Part shown: piece by piece, positions 16,398 to 25,266 of the stretch
How positions within the stretch are numbered: position 1 is the first letter of the stretch
How the letters are laid out: each line of letters starts with the position of its first letter
Source: Solirubrobacteraceae bacterium
GTDB lineage: Bacteria > Actinomycetota > Thermoleophilia > Solirubrobacterales > Solirubrobacteraceae
Assembly (NCBI GenBank): GCA_017882455.1
Contig: JADGPL010000020.1
Span: 1 to 58,832, forward strand
Reading direction: 5' to 3'
Length of the DNA stretch: 58,832 bases
Made by a program: the position numbers and the translations under genes
Notes under the pieces: model-generated
Seen by the model: the letters and a program-made list of their open reading frames with translations, nothing else
What the model was told of the DNA's origin: nothing
Database searches by the model: none

Positions 16398-17045
16398 ATG
16401 GATGTCTTGACAAGGCTTGACGAGGCCCGTGCGTCGATCAACGTGCTCGAGCACCCGTTCTACCAGCGCTGGAGCGCCGGAGAGCTGAGCGCGGAGGAGC
16501 TGGGCTGCTACGCGGCCGAGTACCGCCGCGCCGTGGTCGCGCTCGCGCAGGCCTCGACCCTGGCGGCGGAGAGGGCCGAGGCGCCCTATGCGGAGGGGCT
16601 TCGCCGCCACGCCGCGGAGGAGTCCGATCACGTTGCGCTGTGGGACCAGTTCGCACGAGCGGCGGGCGCCCAGGATGCCGGCGCGCCTGGCCTGGCCGAG
16701 ACCGAGGAGTGCGTGAGCGCGTGGAGCGCCGGCGGCGACGTGCTGGAGCACCTGGCCGTGCTGTACTCAATCGAGGCGGGCCAGCCCGAGATCTCCCAGA
16801 CCAAGCTGGAGGGGCTGAGCGCCCATTACGGCTACAGCGAGGAAGGGCCGGCGACCGAGTACTTCGCGGTGCATCGCCTACGCGACGTGGAGCACGCCAG
16901 ACAGGCCCGCGAGCTGATCGCCGAGTTGATGGCGAGCGTCCCCGACCCCGACGAGCAGGCGGAGCGCATGCTCGCCCGTGCGGGGGAGGCCCTGCGCGGC
17001 AACTGGCGGCTGCTCGACGGCGTCGAAGCCCACGCGCGCGGCTAG
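16398..17045 (+). CDS. Heme-oxygenase-fold (TenA/PqqC/CADD-like) protein
   Basis: A 215-residue all-helical protein preceded by a good ribosome-binding site (AGAAGGGA). It begins with a short amphipathic helix and FYQRWSAGELSAEEL, the usual opening of the family. Candidate metal ligands are E and H in AAEESDHVALW, the Glu in YSIEAGQPEIS, and the spaced set in HRLRDVEH (His, Asp +4, His +7), which matches the last ligand triplet of CADD-type diiron oxidases. This points to a metal-dependent oxidase rather than thiaminase. The substrate is unknown. It converges on the methyltransferase with a 4-bp overlap. Confidence 0.72.
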   Translation: MDVLTRLDEARASINVLEHPFYQRWSAGELSAEELGCYAAEYRRAVVALAQASTLAAERAEAPYAEGLRRHAAEESDHVALWDQFARAAGAQDAGAPGLAETEECVSAWSAGGDVLEHLAVLYSIEAGQPEISQTKLEGLSAHYGYSEEGPATEYFAVHRLRDVEHARQARELIAELMASVPDPDEQAERMLARAGEALRGNWRLLDGVEAHARG

Positions 17046-17800
17046 AGCGCGCGGCTCAGGCGCCAGGCGAACAGCACGGCCGCCACCGAGGTGGCCAGGT
17101 TGAGGCTCGAGACGCCTGGTCGCATCGGTATCGAGATGCGCGCCTCGGCTCGGGCCCTCAGCTCGGCGCTCAGGCCGTAGCGCTCGGTGCCGAAGGCGAG
17201 CACCGCGCCGGGATCGAGCTCGGCCGGGTCGAGCGGATCGCCTTCGGGATCCACGGCCAGCAGGCGCCGCTGCAGCGCGTCGAGCCGATCCAGGCGCTCG
17301 AGACGTGCGACGGGCAGGGCGAAGTGCAGGCCCGCGGCGCCGCGCAGCGCATCCGGGTGCCAGGGATCGTGGCTGCCGGTGGTGAGCACGCCGGCGACGT
17401 CGGCGGCGGCCGCGACACGTACGCAGGCACCCATGTTGCCGAGGTCGCGGGGATCCTCGAGCAGGACGACCGGAGCGTCGCGTCGCCGGCCGAGCGTCCC
17501 GGGAAGCTCCACCACGGGGCGCTCGGCCAGCGCCATCACCCCGGTGCTGGGCGTGAGCGGCGCCAGCTGCTCGAACACGTCCAGGGGGATCTCGCGTACG
17601 AGCGTGCCCAGGCGCTCGGCGAGATCGGGCGCGAGCAGCCCGGCCAGCCGTCCGAGCGCGCCGGTGTCGGGGGTGAGCACCTCGAGCACGTTGGCATCGA
17701 AGCGCAGGGCGTGCTTGAGCGGGTGGAAGCCTTCGAGTACGACGAGCGAGGGATCGCGTCGCGCGCGTCCAAAGCGCGGTATCAGCGATCCGTCTTGCAC
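17042..17800 (-). CDS. SpoU/TrmH-family RNA 2'-O-methyltransferase
   Basis: A 252-residue SPOUT methyltransferase. The N-terminal part (SLVVLEGFHPLKHAL) is the substrate-binding domain. The catalytic knot contains the three SpoU motifs: DPRDLGNMGACVRVA (N and R), LAFGTERYGLSAE, then IPMRPGVSSLNLATSVAAVL. It methylates a ribose in tRNA or rRNA; the target cannot be read from sequence. It starts at GTG 17800 with a CATGAT hexamer 6 nt upstream, weaker than its neighbours' hexamers. Divergent from the VOC gene. Confidence 0.87.
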   Translation of the reverse strand: MQDGSLIPRFGRARRDPSLVVLEGFHPLKHALRFDANVLEVLTPDTGALGRLAGLLAPDLAERLGTLVREIPLDVFEQLAPLTPSTGVMALAERPVVELPGTLGRRRDAPVVLLEDPRDLGNMGACVRVAAAADVAGVLTTGSHDPWHPDALRGAAGLHFALPVARLERLDRLDALQRRLLAVDPEGDPLDPAELDPGAVLAFGTERYGLSAELRARAEARISIPMRPGVSSLNLATSVAAVLFAWRLSRAL

Positions 17801-17840
17801 GGGGCGATCATGGCACGACGGATAGAGTTCGGCTCAAGCG

Positions 17841-18773
17841 ATGAAGCTCGAGGGAATCCATCACATCAGCGCGATCACCGGGGACGCGCGTGGCAACGTC
17901 GAGTTCTACGCGGGCGTGCTCGGGCTGCGAATGGTCAAGCGCACGGTCAACCAGGACGAACCGAACGTGTACCACCTGTTCTATGGCGACGAGCACGGCT
18001 CGCCGGGGATGGACCTGACCTTCTTCGAGTATCCCGGCGCAGCGCGGGGAATAGCCGGCTCGGGAATGGTGCACCGCATCCTCTGGCGCGTCTCCTCGCC
18101 GGATGCGCTCGGATTCTGGCGCGAGCGCCTCGAGGCGGTGGGGGTGAGCGCGGAGCTGACAGGCGACAGCCTCCTGTTCGCCGATCCGGAGGGGTTGGGA
18201 CACGAGCTCGTAGCGAGCGCGAGCCCCGACGAGCCGCTCAGCGCGATCTCGCCCGAGATCCCGCCCGAGCACGCCCTGCAGGGGTTCGAGGGGGTGCGGG
18301 CCTACGCGAGCCAGCCGGTGCGCAGCGAGCGCCTGCTCGGGGAGGCGCTGGGCTTCGCGCGCAGGCAGGGCGAGCACTGGGAGGTCCGCGGAGATCGGCG
18401 CGGCAGCTTCTACGCCTACGATCCGGCGCCACCGGAGATCAACCGCAGGCAGGGCGCGGGAACCGTGCACCACGTGGCCTTCGCGTCGCAGCCGGATGAC
18501 CTCGAGGCCTGGCGCACGCGCGCGAGCGAGGCCGGCGCCCGCCCGACGCCGGTGATCGACCGCTTCTACTTCAAGTCGGTCTACTTCCTCGAGCCGAGCG
18601 GAGTGCTGTTCGAGCTCGCGACGATCGGCCCCGGCTTCGCGGTGGACGAGGACGAGAAGCACCTCGGTGAGCGGCTGTCGCTGCCGCCGCCGTTCGAGCC
18701 GATGCGGGAGGAGCTCGAGGCCAAGCTCGAGCCGTTGCCATACCCGCCGCAGTGGCGCGTCCAGCAGCCATAG
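17841..18773 (+). CDS. VOC-family ring-cleaving dioxygenase/glyoxalase-like protein
   Basis: A 310-residue protein with two vicinal-oxygen-chelate modules. Module 1 starts LEGIHHISAITGDARGNVEF (His metal ligand) and contains YHLFYGDEHGSPG. Module 2 has GTVHHVAFASQPDD and ends with SGVLFELATIGPGF, supplying His and Glu ligands. The layout is that of PcpA/LinE-type hydroquinone dioxygenases and their many uncharacterised relatives. A TAGAGT hexamer lies 12 nt before the ATG. Whether the substrate is an aromatic diol is an inference. Confidence 0.82.
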   Translation: MKLEGIHHISAITGDARGNVEFYAGVLGLRMVKRTVNQDEPNVYHLFYGDEHGSPGMDLTFFEYPGAARGIAGSGMVHRILWRVSSPDALGFWRERLEAVGVSAELTGDSLLFADPEGLGHELVASASPDEPLSAISPEIPPEHALQGFEGVRAYASQPVRSERLLGEALGFARRQGEHWEVRGDRRGSFYAYDPAPPEINRRQGAGTVHHVAFASQPDDLEAWRTRASEAGARPTPVIDRFYFKSVYFLEPSGVLFELATIGPGFAVDEDEKHLGERLSLPPPFEPMREELEAKLEPLPYPPQWRVQQP

Positions 18774-18824
18774 CCGTCCGCTCAGGCGCGAGGAGCAGCG
18801 TCCGGCCGTTTGCGGTGGCCTGAA

Positions 18825-19775
18825 TCAGGCGGCCGCGTCGCCGAGCCGCCGCGAGCGCGGCGAGCGCTGGGCGAGCACCGCGCCCCAGTCGGCGTCATCG
18901 ATGCCGCCCGGCTGGGTCTCCGCCAGGAACGCAAGCATGAGCGCCGAGAGCGCGTCCGGATCTTCGAGGTGGGGGAAGTGGGCAGCCCCGGGAATCGTCC
19001 TGAAGACGCTGTGGGGGATCGCCTGGTGGGCCAGCCGTCCGTGCTCGATCGGGATCGTGCGGTCGCGCTCACCCCACACGATCAGCGTGGGAATCGACTC
19101 GAGCAGCCCGAGCCGGTCGGTCGCGCTGACGCGCTGCCCGTGCATGTCGATCACGGAGCGCAGCGTGTGCAGGAAGGCCTGGCGGGCATCCCCGTTCTCC
19201 AAAGGCCGCAACGCCCGCGCGATCGCCTGCAGGTAGACGCCGGCGCCGATGCCACGCTCGCGCAGGCGCGTGCCGCTCGTGCGCAGCGCGCCGAGCAGGC
19301 GCGGATGGATGGTCAGTGACAGCAGCGCCGACATGCCCGGCAGCGCGGCTGTGCGCAGCACCGGGCTGACCTCGCGCCCGAGGCCGCCGCTGGAGATGAG
19401 CACGAGGCGCTCCACGCGCTGGGGGAACTGGTAGAAGAACTGCATCGCCACGCCGCCGCCGAGGGAGTGTCCGACGATGCTCGCGCGCTCGATCCCGATC
19501 GCGGCCAGCAGGTCGCGGATGCTGGCGGCATGCGCTCCAAGCGAGTAGTCGCCGCGGGGCGCAGCCGAGTCGCCGTGGCCGATCAGGTCGGGGGCGAGGA
19601 CCGTGTACTCGCCGGCGAGGCTCTGGGCAACGGATTGCCAGTGACTCGAGGAGTTGAGCATGCCATGGATCAGCACCACCGGCGGCCCGCTGCCAGCGAC
19701 CCGGTAGATCACGCGGCGTCCGTGCAGCGCGATCTCCCACTCCTCGAACTGGGGTGTCAGTGTCGGCAGCGGCAC
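18825..19775 (-). CDS. Alpha/beta hydrolase (epoxide hydrolase/esterase-like)
   Basis: A 316-residue hydrolase from the GTG at 19775. The frame is open far upstream without protein-like sequence. Catalytic elements are clear: PPVVLIHGMLNSSSHW (oxyanion hole), DLIGHGDSAAPRGDYS, nucleophile VGHSLGGGVAMQF (Ser), acid in VWGERDRTIPIEH (Asp) and base in GAAHFPHLEDPD (His). The GTG falls inside a strong hairpin (19770-19795), so the start is uncertain; alternatives upstream would add up to about 30 residues. Substrate is unknown. Confidence 0.83.
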   Translation of the reverse strand: MPLPTLTPQFEEWEIALHGRRVIYRVAGSGPPVVLIHGMLNSSSHWQSVAQSLAGEYTVLAPDLIGHGDSAAPRGDYSLGAHAASIRDLLAAIGIERASIVGHSLGGGVAMQFFYQFPQRVERLVLISSGGLGREVSPVLRTAALPGMSALLSLTIHPRLLGALRTSGTRLRERGIGAGVYLQAIARALRPLENGDARQAFLHTLRSVIDMHGQRVSATDRLGLLESIPTLIVWGERDRTIPIEHGRLAHQAIPHSVFRTIPGAAHFPHLEDPDALSALMLAFLAETQPGGIDDADWGAVLAQRSPRSRRLGDAAA

Positions 19776-19795
19776 GGGCCTCGGGGCCCGTGCCG
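19770..19795. promoter_or_regulatory. 11-bp GC-rich hairpin over the hydrolase start
   Basis: CGGCACGGGCC, loop TCGG, GGCCCGTGCCG: a perfect 11-bp stem with a tetraloop. On the minus strand it contains the presumed GTG start at 19775 and would hide it in the mRNA. It has no T-tract on either strand, so a terminator is less likely than a translational control element. Confidence 0.5.
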
Positions 19796-19915
19796 GCTGG
19801 TCCTCGCGGCCTGGCTCGCCCTGGCTGGAAGTCAGCTCGGCACCTCGCCGCTGACAGTAGCAAAGGGACAAATCCGCCCCGCGGATGCCGGTGCCCTCCG
19901 CGATCTGCGAACCAT

Positions 19916-20593
19916 CTAGGGCGCCTGGCGCCAGAGGCGAACGTTTCGACGGCCCGCGCGCCGGGTGCGGCGCCGGTCGCGCTCGTGCGGGTCGAGCTCC
20001 TGATCGCCGGGGTCGGCGTGCGTGTCGAGATCCGCGCGCTCGTCGTGCGGCTCGGGCCACTCGTACAGGCAGTGGCTCGCCGAGCCCAGCCGCCGGCAGG
20101 CCCGCTGCAGGGCTTCGGCGAGCTCGAACCACGCGTCGGAGGGAACCTCTTCGGCCCTGTCCAGCAGCCGCGTCGCTTCGATCAGGCGCTCGCGCAGCGC
20201 CCGCTGGAAGCGGTCGATCTCCTGGCCGGCGGCTGTCCTCGCGTTGTGCCAGTCTCGGTGCTGTGGCGACTCCGGAAGCGTCGGCAGCGTGCGCTCGCGC
20301 TGCGCGCGGCCCAGCCGGCGGCGCCCGGACGCGGTGAGCTCCCAGGCCTCCACGCCGTGGAGGCGGGAGGGCTCGATCAGCCTGCCCGTGCGCAACGACT
20401 CGAGCACGCCGCGAACCTGGCGCGCGCCGGAGCCCCGCCGCGCGAGACCGAGGTGGTCGAGGATCGCCCAGATGGGCGCCGCGCGAGTCTCCTCGCCGCG
20501 GTGGCGAACGGCGCGCTCGAGCGCCGCGAGGACGAGCTCCCCGGACGGCGGCTGGGCAGGCTCCACCCGTGGGGGATGCTGCGGCTCGGACAT
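19916..20593 (-). CDS. Conserved protein with N-terminal winged-helix-like domain
   Basis: A 225-residue protein starting at ATG 20593, which has a strong Shine-Dalgarno sequence (GAGAGGAGG). Residues about 15-85 (ELVLAALERAVRHRGEE, then WAILDHLGLARR, then GVEAWELTASGRRRLGR) look like a PadR-like winged helix. Residues about 95-170 form charged helices, and the tail is rich in Asp, His and Arg (DTHADPGDQELDPHERD). It is probably cytoplasmic and DNA-binding, but I do not recognise a characterised family. The hydrolase gene downstream is on the same strand. Confidence 0.65.
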   Translation of the reverse strand: MSEPQHPPRVEPAQPPSGELVLAALERAVRHRGEETRAAPIWAILDHLGLARRGSGARQVRGVLESLRTGRLIEPSRLHGVEAWELTASGRRRLGRAQRERTLPTLPESPQHRDWHNARTAAGQEIDRFQRALRERLIEATRLLDRAEEVPSDAWFELAEALQRACRRLGSASHCLYEWPEPHDERADLDTHADPGDQELDPHERDRRRTRRAGRRNVRLWRQAP

Positions 20594-20949
20594 CAGGCCT
20601 CCTCTCGTTGGGGCTCCGAGTCGCGCGGTGTCGATTCCGGTCGTGCGCCCGCGCCGCCGCCTGAGGGCGCGCTGAGCGACAATCGACTGGCATCGAGGGT
20701 GAGCAACTCGGTGCCGGGCCCGGGGTGTTGACGCACCGCCGGGCCACTTTCTTGGGGACGCACTCAAACTAGGGCGAGACAGATCTGCAATCAAGGCAAA
20801 GAGCGGCAAAGTCCCGCTATTGGCACAGCGGGGATGCAGAGGCGTCACATTTGTTCAGGTCCTGAGCACGGTGTGCGGGGCGATGCCCGTTACGGCAGGC
20901 GGAGGCCCGGAGTGCTGTGCCTGTTAATTGATGACTAGACTCGCGCCCG
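20594..20949. other. Divergent intergenic region, 356 bp
   Basis: No convincing gene on either strand. It is less GC-rich than its surroundings towards the right end and should hold the promoters of the winged-helix gene (minus) and the epimerase (plus). A TTGACG sits near 20728 but has no well-spaced partner hexamer. Confidence 0.6.
20936..20941 (+). promoter_or_regulatory. -10 hexamer TAGACT
   Basis: TAGACT, 8-nt spacer CGCGCCCG, ATG at 20950; the same spacer as at the cupredoxin gene. Confidence 0.55.
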
Positions 20950-21921
20950 ATGAGGCGCGTCTTCATCACGGGCGCGCTCGGCTTCATCGGTGCGGCGCTC
21001 GCCGAACGGTTGCGGGCAGCGGGCGCCGAGGTGCGCGGGGTGGACGTCAGCGCAGACCCGGCGAGGGGCGTGGTCGCGGGCGACATCTCGAGGGCGGGCG
21101 AGTGGCAGCGTCACGCCGAGGGCTGCGAGACGGTGATCCACACCGCCGCGATCGTGTCGCTGCGCTCGGGCCTGGAGGACTTCCATCGCGTGAACGTGCT
21201 CGGAACGCGCAACGCGCTGGAGGCGGCGCTCGCCGGCCGCGCGAGCCGCTTCGTGCAGCTGTCCTCGGTGACGGTCTTTGGCAACGACTTCCCCGACGGG
21301 GTGACCGAGGAGCATCCCGTGAGGCTGCTCGGCGTCCCCTATGTGGACACGAAGATCGCGGGCGAGCAGGTCGTCCTGCAGGAGCACGCCGCCGGTCGGC
21401 TGGCGATCACGGTCATCCGCCCCGGCGACGTGTATGGCCCGGGGTCTCGACCATGGATCGTGACGCCGCTGCAGGAGCTCAGACGCGGGCGCCTGGTGCT
21501 GCCGGCGCGCGGTCGCGGTGTTCACAGCCCGATCTACATCGACGATCTGCTCGACGGGATCGTGGCGGCGGCGCGGACGCGGGCGGCGGAGGGAGAGGTG
21601 ATCACGCTCTCGGGCGGACACGGGGTGAGCACCGCCGAGTACTTCGGGCGCATCGGCGCGATGATCGGGCGCGGACGGGTGCGCTCGGCGCCCGATCGCG
21701 CGCTGCTGGCGGTCACGGCGATCCAGGCGGCCGCGGACCGGCTCCGCGGCGCTCCGGGTGAGATCAACCCGAATGCCCTGCGTTACCTCACCCGCACAGG
21801 CACCTACTCGATCGCCAAGGCCCGCGCGCTGCTCGGCTTCGAGCCGCAGGTGAGCCTCGAGGAGGGGATGCGCCGCAGCGAGGAGTGGCTGCGGACCAAG
21901 GGGATGCTGGCGGGCGCCTAA
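20950..21921 (+). CDS. Extended SDR (NAD-dependent epimerase/3-beta-HSD-like)
   Basis: A 323-residue extended SDR. It has VFITGALGFIGAALAERLRA (GxxGxxG at the N terminus), DVSADPARG, VIHTAAIVSLRSG, VQLSSVTVFGNDFP, the catalytic YVDTKIAGEQ (YxxxK), and IRPGDVYGPGSRPW. The C terminus continues with a substrate-binding lobe (HSPIYIDDLLDGIVAAAR) and LLGFEPQVSLEEGMRRS. This is typical of NAD(P)-dependent sugar epimerases or sterol-like dehydrogenases. Substrate is unknown. The next gene's own -10 overlaps this stop. Confidence 0.86.
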   Translation: MRRVFITGALGFIGAALAERLRAAGAEVRGVDVSADPARGVVAGDISRAGEWQRHAEGCETVIHTAAIVSLRSGLEDFHRVNVLGTRNALEAALAGRASRFVQLSSVTVFGNDFPDGVTEEHPVRLLGVPYVDTKIAGEQVVLQEHAAGRLAITVIRPGDVYGPGSRPWIVTPLQELRRGRLVLPARGRGVHSPIYIDDLLDGIVAAARTRAAEGEVITLSGGHGVSTAEYFGRIGAMIGRGRVRSAPDRALLAVTAIQAAADRLRGAPGEINPNALRYLTRTGTYSIAKARALLGFEPQVSLEEGMRRSEEWLRTKGMLAGA

Positions 21922-21924
21922 GCT
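21919..21924 (+). promoter_or_regulatory. -10 hexamer TAAGCT overlapping the upstream stop
   Basis: TAAGCT begins with the TAA stop of the epimerase gene and is followed by 6 nt and the ATG at 21931. Confidence 0.45.
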
Positions 21925-21930
21925 GGGTCG

Positions 21931-23418
21931 ATGGGCGAGCGCAGCGACCGACAGCGCGAGACGCCCTACCTGGACGCGCTCAGCGCCTACGCGGCTCGCG
22001 CTCCGGCGCGGCTGCACGTACCCGGGCACAAGGGTGGCCAAGGGGCGGATCCGGCATTGCTGGAGGCGATCGGCGAGCGCGCCCTGAGCATGGACGTCCC
22101 GGCGCTGACCCATGGCATCGACGTGGGACTCGACCCCACGCCCTTCGAGCAGGCCCAGCGCCTGGCGGCGGAGGCGTGGGGGGCCAAGCGCGCGTGGTTC
22201 TTGATCAACGGCGCCTCGCAGGGCAACCTCTCGGCGGGCCTGGCGCTGGCCCATCGCGGCGAGGAGGTGGTGGTGCAGCGCAACGCCCACTCGAGCACCA
22301 TCGACGCGCTGGTGCTGTCGGGGATGCGCCCCACGTTTGCGGCGCCCGAGGTGGACAGCGAGCTCGGGATCGCCCACTGCCTGGCGCCCGAGACGCTCGA
22401 GACGGCGCTGGCAGCCATCCCCGGCGCCGTCGGCGCATGGGTGATCTCGCCGACTTACTTCGGCGCCGTCGCCGACATCGCCGCGCTGGCTGAGGTCGCT
22501 CACGCGCGTGGGGTGCCGCTGGTGGTCGACGAGGCGTGGGGGGCGCACATGGCCTTCCATGAGGCGCTCCCCGTCCACGCTCTGGCGGCCGGAGCGGACC
22601 TCGTGATCTCGAGCACGCACAAGATCGTGGGCAGCCTCACGCAGTCGGCGATGCTCCACCTCGGCCATGGCGCGGCGGGCATGATCGGCGAGGACACGGT
22701 CGACCGGGCGGTGACTCTCACAGAGTCCACCAGCCCCAACTCGCTGCTGTTCGCCTCGCTCGATGCGCAGCGCCGCCAGGCGGCGGTCCACGGCAGGGAG
22801 CTGCTCGAGCACACGATGGCCGCGCTGGCGCAGGCGCGGGCGGAGATCAACGCGATCGAGGGGCTGGACGTCCTCGACGAACGCCTGGCAGGGCGCCCGG
22901 GGGTGCACGCCTACGATCCGCTGCGCCTGGCCGTGGACGTGCGTGGAGTGGCCGCCAGCGGCTATGAGCTCGCGCCGCTGTTGCGCGAGATCGACGACAT
23001 CAACCTCGAGCTCTACGGCCAGAACGTGCTGGTGGCGGTGTTCGGTATGGGCGAGCGAGAGCTGCAGGAGGCGCCGCGGCTGGTGAATGCGCTGCGTGAG
23101 GCGGTGGCCCGGGTGGGCCTGGAACCGGAGGGCGCGAGTAGGAGCTTCGCGGCGGCTCCGCCGTGGGGCGAGCTGGCGATGACCCCGCGCGAGGCCTATC
23201 TGGGCGCCCAGGAGGTGGTGCCGGCCGCGAAGGCGGTGGGGCGCATCGCGGCGGAGTCGCTGGCCACCTACCCGCCCGGGATCCCCAACGTGCTGCCCGG
23301 CGAGCGCCTCTCGGCGGAGACGCTCGCGTTCGTGCAGAGCACGCTCGAGCAGGGCGGCAGCGTGCGCGGCGCCAGCGACCGGCTGCTGCACACGGTGCGC
23401 GTGGTCGTGGAGGGCTAG
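21931..23418 (+). CDS. Orn/Lys/Arg (arginine-type) PLP decarboxylase
   Basis: A 495-residue fold-I PLP enzyme. It has LHVPGHKGGQGADPALLE at the N terminus, THGIDVGLDPTPFEQAQRLA, FLINGASQGNLSAGLA, VQRNAHSSTIDALVLSG, PTYFGAVADIAAL, VVDEAWGAHMAFHEALP (D-E-A-W-G-A-H cofactor site), and the Schiff-base Lys in ISSTHKIVGSLTQSAML. The C-terminal domain carries ATYPPGIPNVLPGERLSAET. It matches the SpeA/YaaO-like group that decarboxylates arginine or lysine and makes agmatine or cadaverine. The exact substrate is not determined here. It ends convergently with the amidotransferase, sharing 4 bp. Confidence 0.9.
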   Translation: MGERSDRQRETPYLDALSAYAARAPARLHVPGHKGGQGADPALLEAIGERALSMDVPALTHGIDVGLDPTPFEQAQRLAAEAWGAKRAWFLINGASQGNLSAGLALAHRGEEVVVQRNAHSSTIDALVLSGMRPTFAAPEVDSELGIAHCLAPETLETALAAIPGAVGAWVISPTYFGAVADIAALAEVAHARGVPLVVDEAWGAHMAFHEALPVHALAAGADLVISSTHKIVGSLTQSAMLHLGHGAAGMIGEDTVDRAVTLTESTSPNSLLFASLDAQRRQAAVHGRELLEHTMAALAQARAEINAIEGLDVLDERLAGRPGVHAYDPLRLAVDVRGVAASGYELAPLLREIDDINLELYGQNVLVAVFGMGERELQEAPRLVNALREAVARVGLEPEGASRSFAAAPPWGELAMTPREAYLGAQEVVPAAKAVGRIAAESLATYPPGIPNVLPGERLSAETLAFVQSTLEQGGSVRGASDRLLHTVRVVVEG

Positions 23419-24173
23419 CGGCTCGCGGGGGATGGGCCCGGCGGAATGCCGACGACGCGCTCGAGCCAGCGCGAGAAGAGCGCGCGGGCGAGCGGCACGG
23501 ACTCAGGCTCGGCCGCTTTCATCTGCTCGAGCAACCGCGCGGGCGCGTCCGGACCGTCGAGCGCCTCCAGTTCGGCCACGTAGGCCGGGATCCGCATCCA
23601 TTCGTCCGCCAGCCGGCTCGTGACCTCGAGATGGAACTGCAGCGCATAGGCGCGGCCGAGCACGAAGGCCTGCTGCTCGTAGAGGCTCGAGCGGGCCAGC
23701 TGGAGGGCGCCCGCAGGGAGCTCGAAGGTGTCGCCGTGCCATTGCAGGATGGTGAAGCTCGCTGGCGCCCGCGCGAACACCGGGTCCAGCGCGGCGTCCT
23801 CGGTGAGCTCGACCGGGAGCACTCCCAGCTCGGCCCCCGGGCCGGGGACGACGCGCGCCCCGAGCGCGGCCGCGAGCAGCTGCGCGCCCAGGCATACGCC
23901 CCAATAGGGCATGTCGGCGCCGACCGCCTCGGCGATCAGCCGCTTCTCAGCCGCGAGCCACGGGTAGCGCTCGTCCTCGTAGGCGCCCATCGCGCCCCCC
24001 ATCACGACGATGGCTGCGAAGCGGCGCCAGTCGGGTAGATCGGGATCCCGGCCGAGCAGCACGCGGTGCAGCGGGACCCCGCGCGCGCGAAGCTCGTCCT
24101 CATAGGCCGCGGGGGGCTCGCAGTCGGCGTGCTGGAGGACCAGGACCGGGTGCATGTGGGCAGAGCGCTCCAC
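23415..24173 (-). CDS. Class I glutamine amidotransferase-like protein
   Basis: A 252-residue GuaA-N-like amidotransferase. It contains AIVVMGGAMGAYEDERYPWL, the nucleophile elbow YWGVCLGAQLLAAALGA (Cys), the FTILQWHGDTFELPAGA segment, and YALQFHLEVTS (His, with Glu nearby). The alternative start at ATG 24155 (MHPVLVLQHADCE) is the more usual family N terminus. Such stand-alone amidotransferases hydrolyse gamma-glutamyl conjugates or glutamine. Divergent from the zinc peptidase, with about 35 bp between starts. Confidence 0.85.
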   Translation of the reverse strand: MERSAHMHPVLVLQHADCEPPAAYEDELRARGVPLHRVLLGRDPDLPDWRRFAAIVVMGGAMGAYEDERYPWLAAEKRLIAEAVGADMPYWGVCLGAQLLAAALGARVVPGPGAELGVLPVELTEDAALDPVFARAPASFTILQWHGDTFELPAGALQLARSSLYEQQAFVLGRAYALQFHLEVTSRLADEWMRIPAYVAELEALDGPDAPARLLEQMKAAEPESVPLARALFSRWLERVVGIPPGPSPASR

Positions 24174-24194
24174 GGGCGGGATTGTAGGCCCGGC

Positions 24195-24200
24195 TAAAGT
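24195..24200 (+). promoter_or_regulatory. -10 hexamer TAAAGT
   Basis: TAAAGT, 8 nt, ATG at 24209; no ribosome-binding sequence. Confidence 0.5.
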
Positions 24201-24208
24201 GCGTCTCG

Positions 24209-25231
24209 ATGCTCGCGTTCGCCTGTCCCGTATGCGAGCGGCTCCTCACCTTCGAGAGCACGAGTTGCCTGCACTGCGCCAGCCAGCTCGGATTCGACTC
24301 GCGGCGGCGAGCGATGATCGCGGTCGGGAGGAGCGGCTCGCAGGACCCATCGCACCGCTGCGCCAACGCGCGGCTGGCGGCCTGCAACTGGCTTGTCGAC
24401 GTCGCGGGACAGCTGTGCGCGAGCTGCGTGCTGACGCGCACGCGCCCCAACGACGCGGACACCCGTGGCCTCGGCGGCTTCGCGACGGCGGAGGCCGCCA
24501 AGCGACGGCTGCTGTTCGAGCTGGCAGACCTCGGCCTGCCGCTCGAAGGGTGGCACGAGCGCGAGGGAGGGCTCGCGTTCGACCTGCTCTCCAGCGAGCA
24601 GGCGGCCGTCACGACCGGCCACGCCGACGGGGTGATCACGCTGGATCTCGACGAGACCGACCCGGCGCACCGCGAGCGGATGCGCCTGCGCCTGGGCGAG
24701 CCCTACCGCACGGTGCTGGGCCATATGCGCCACGAGATCGCCCACTACTACCAGCCGATCCTCGTGCCCGAGGGCACGCCCGCGCAGGCACGCTGTCGCG
24801 AGCTGTTCGGTGACGACCGCGAGGACTACCGGCAGGCGATGGATCGCTACTACCACTCCTCCGGCGCGTCGGCCGGCTGGAAACAGCGCTTCGTGAGCGC
24901 CTACGCGACGATGCACCCCTGGGAGGATTGGGCGGAGACGTTCGCCCACTATCTGCACGTGCGCGACACGCTGCAGACCGCGTCGGCCTATGGCGTGCGC
25001 GTGGAGGGACCGTCGATCAAGACCGATGACGCGGCGCCGCTGCACTCGCGCCCCGATGACGTCGAGGAGGGCATCGCAACCTTGCTCGAAGCATGGATCC
25101 CGATGACCTTCGCCCTCAACGCGATCAGCCGCAGCATGGGTTCGCCCGATCTCTACCCGTTCGTGTTGACGGAGGAGATCGAGGCCAAGCTCGCGTTCAT
25201 CGACGAGCTGGTGCGAGGCGGCGGGCGGTAG
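24209..25231 (+). CDS. Putative zinc-binding metallopeptidase with N-terminal zinc ribbons
   Basis: A 340-residue protein. The first 75 residues hold cysteine pairs (CPVCERLLTFESTSCLHC, later CANARLAACN and CASC) typical of the zinc-ribbon head of this family. The catalytic part carries HEIAHYYQPIL at 175-185 (HExxH) and a distal Glu in WEDWAETFAHYLHVRD, giving a gluzincin-like site. The family (zinc_peptidase, formerly a DUF) is common in bacteria and functionally uncharacterised. No signal peptide, so it is cytoplasmic. ATG start supported by the TAAAGT hexamer. Confidence 0.83.
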   Translation: MLAFACPVCERLLTFESTSCLHCASQLGFDSRRRAMIAVGRSGSQDPSHRCANARLAACNWLVDVAGQLCASCVLTRTRPNDADTRGLGGFATAEAAKRRLLFELADLGLPLEGWHEREGGLAFDLLSSEQAAVTTGHADGVITLDLDETDPAHRERMRLRLGEPYRTVLGHMRHEIAHYYQPILVPEGTPAQARCRELFGDDREDYRQAMDRYYHSSGASAGWKQRFVSAYATMHPWEDWAETFAHYLHVRDTLQTASAYGVRVEGPSIKTDDAAPLHSRPDDVEEGIATLLEAWIPMTFALNAISRSMGSPDLYPFVLTEEIEAKLAFIDELVRGGGR

Positions 25232-25266
25232 CTCCTCCCGTGCGCCGTGAGCGGCCGCCGACGCGC

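Noticed and set aside
20935-23391. 818-residue minus-strand open frame
   Set aside because: It is antisense to the epimerase and decarboxylase genes, is Arg/His/Gln-rich and has no domain motif; typical of high-GC shadow frames.
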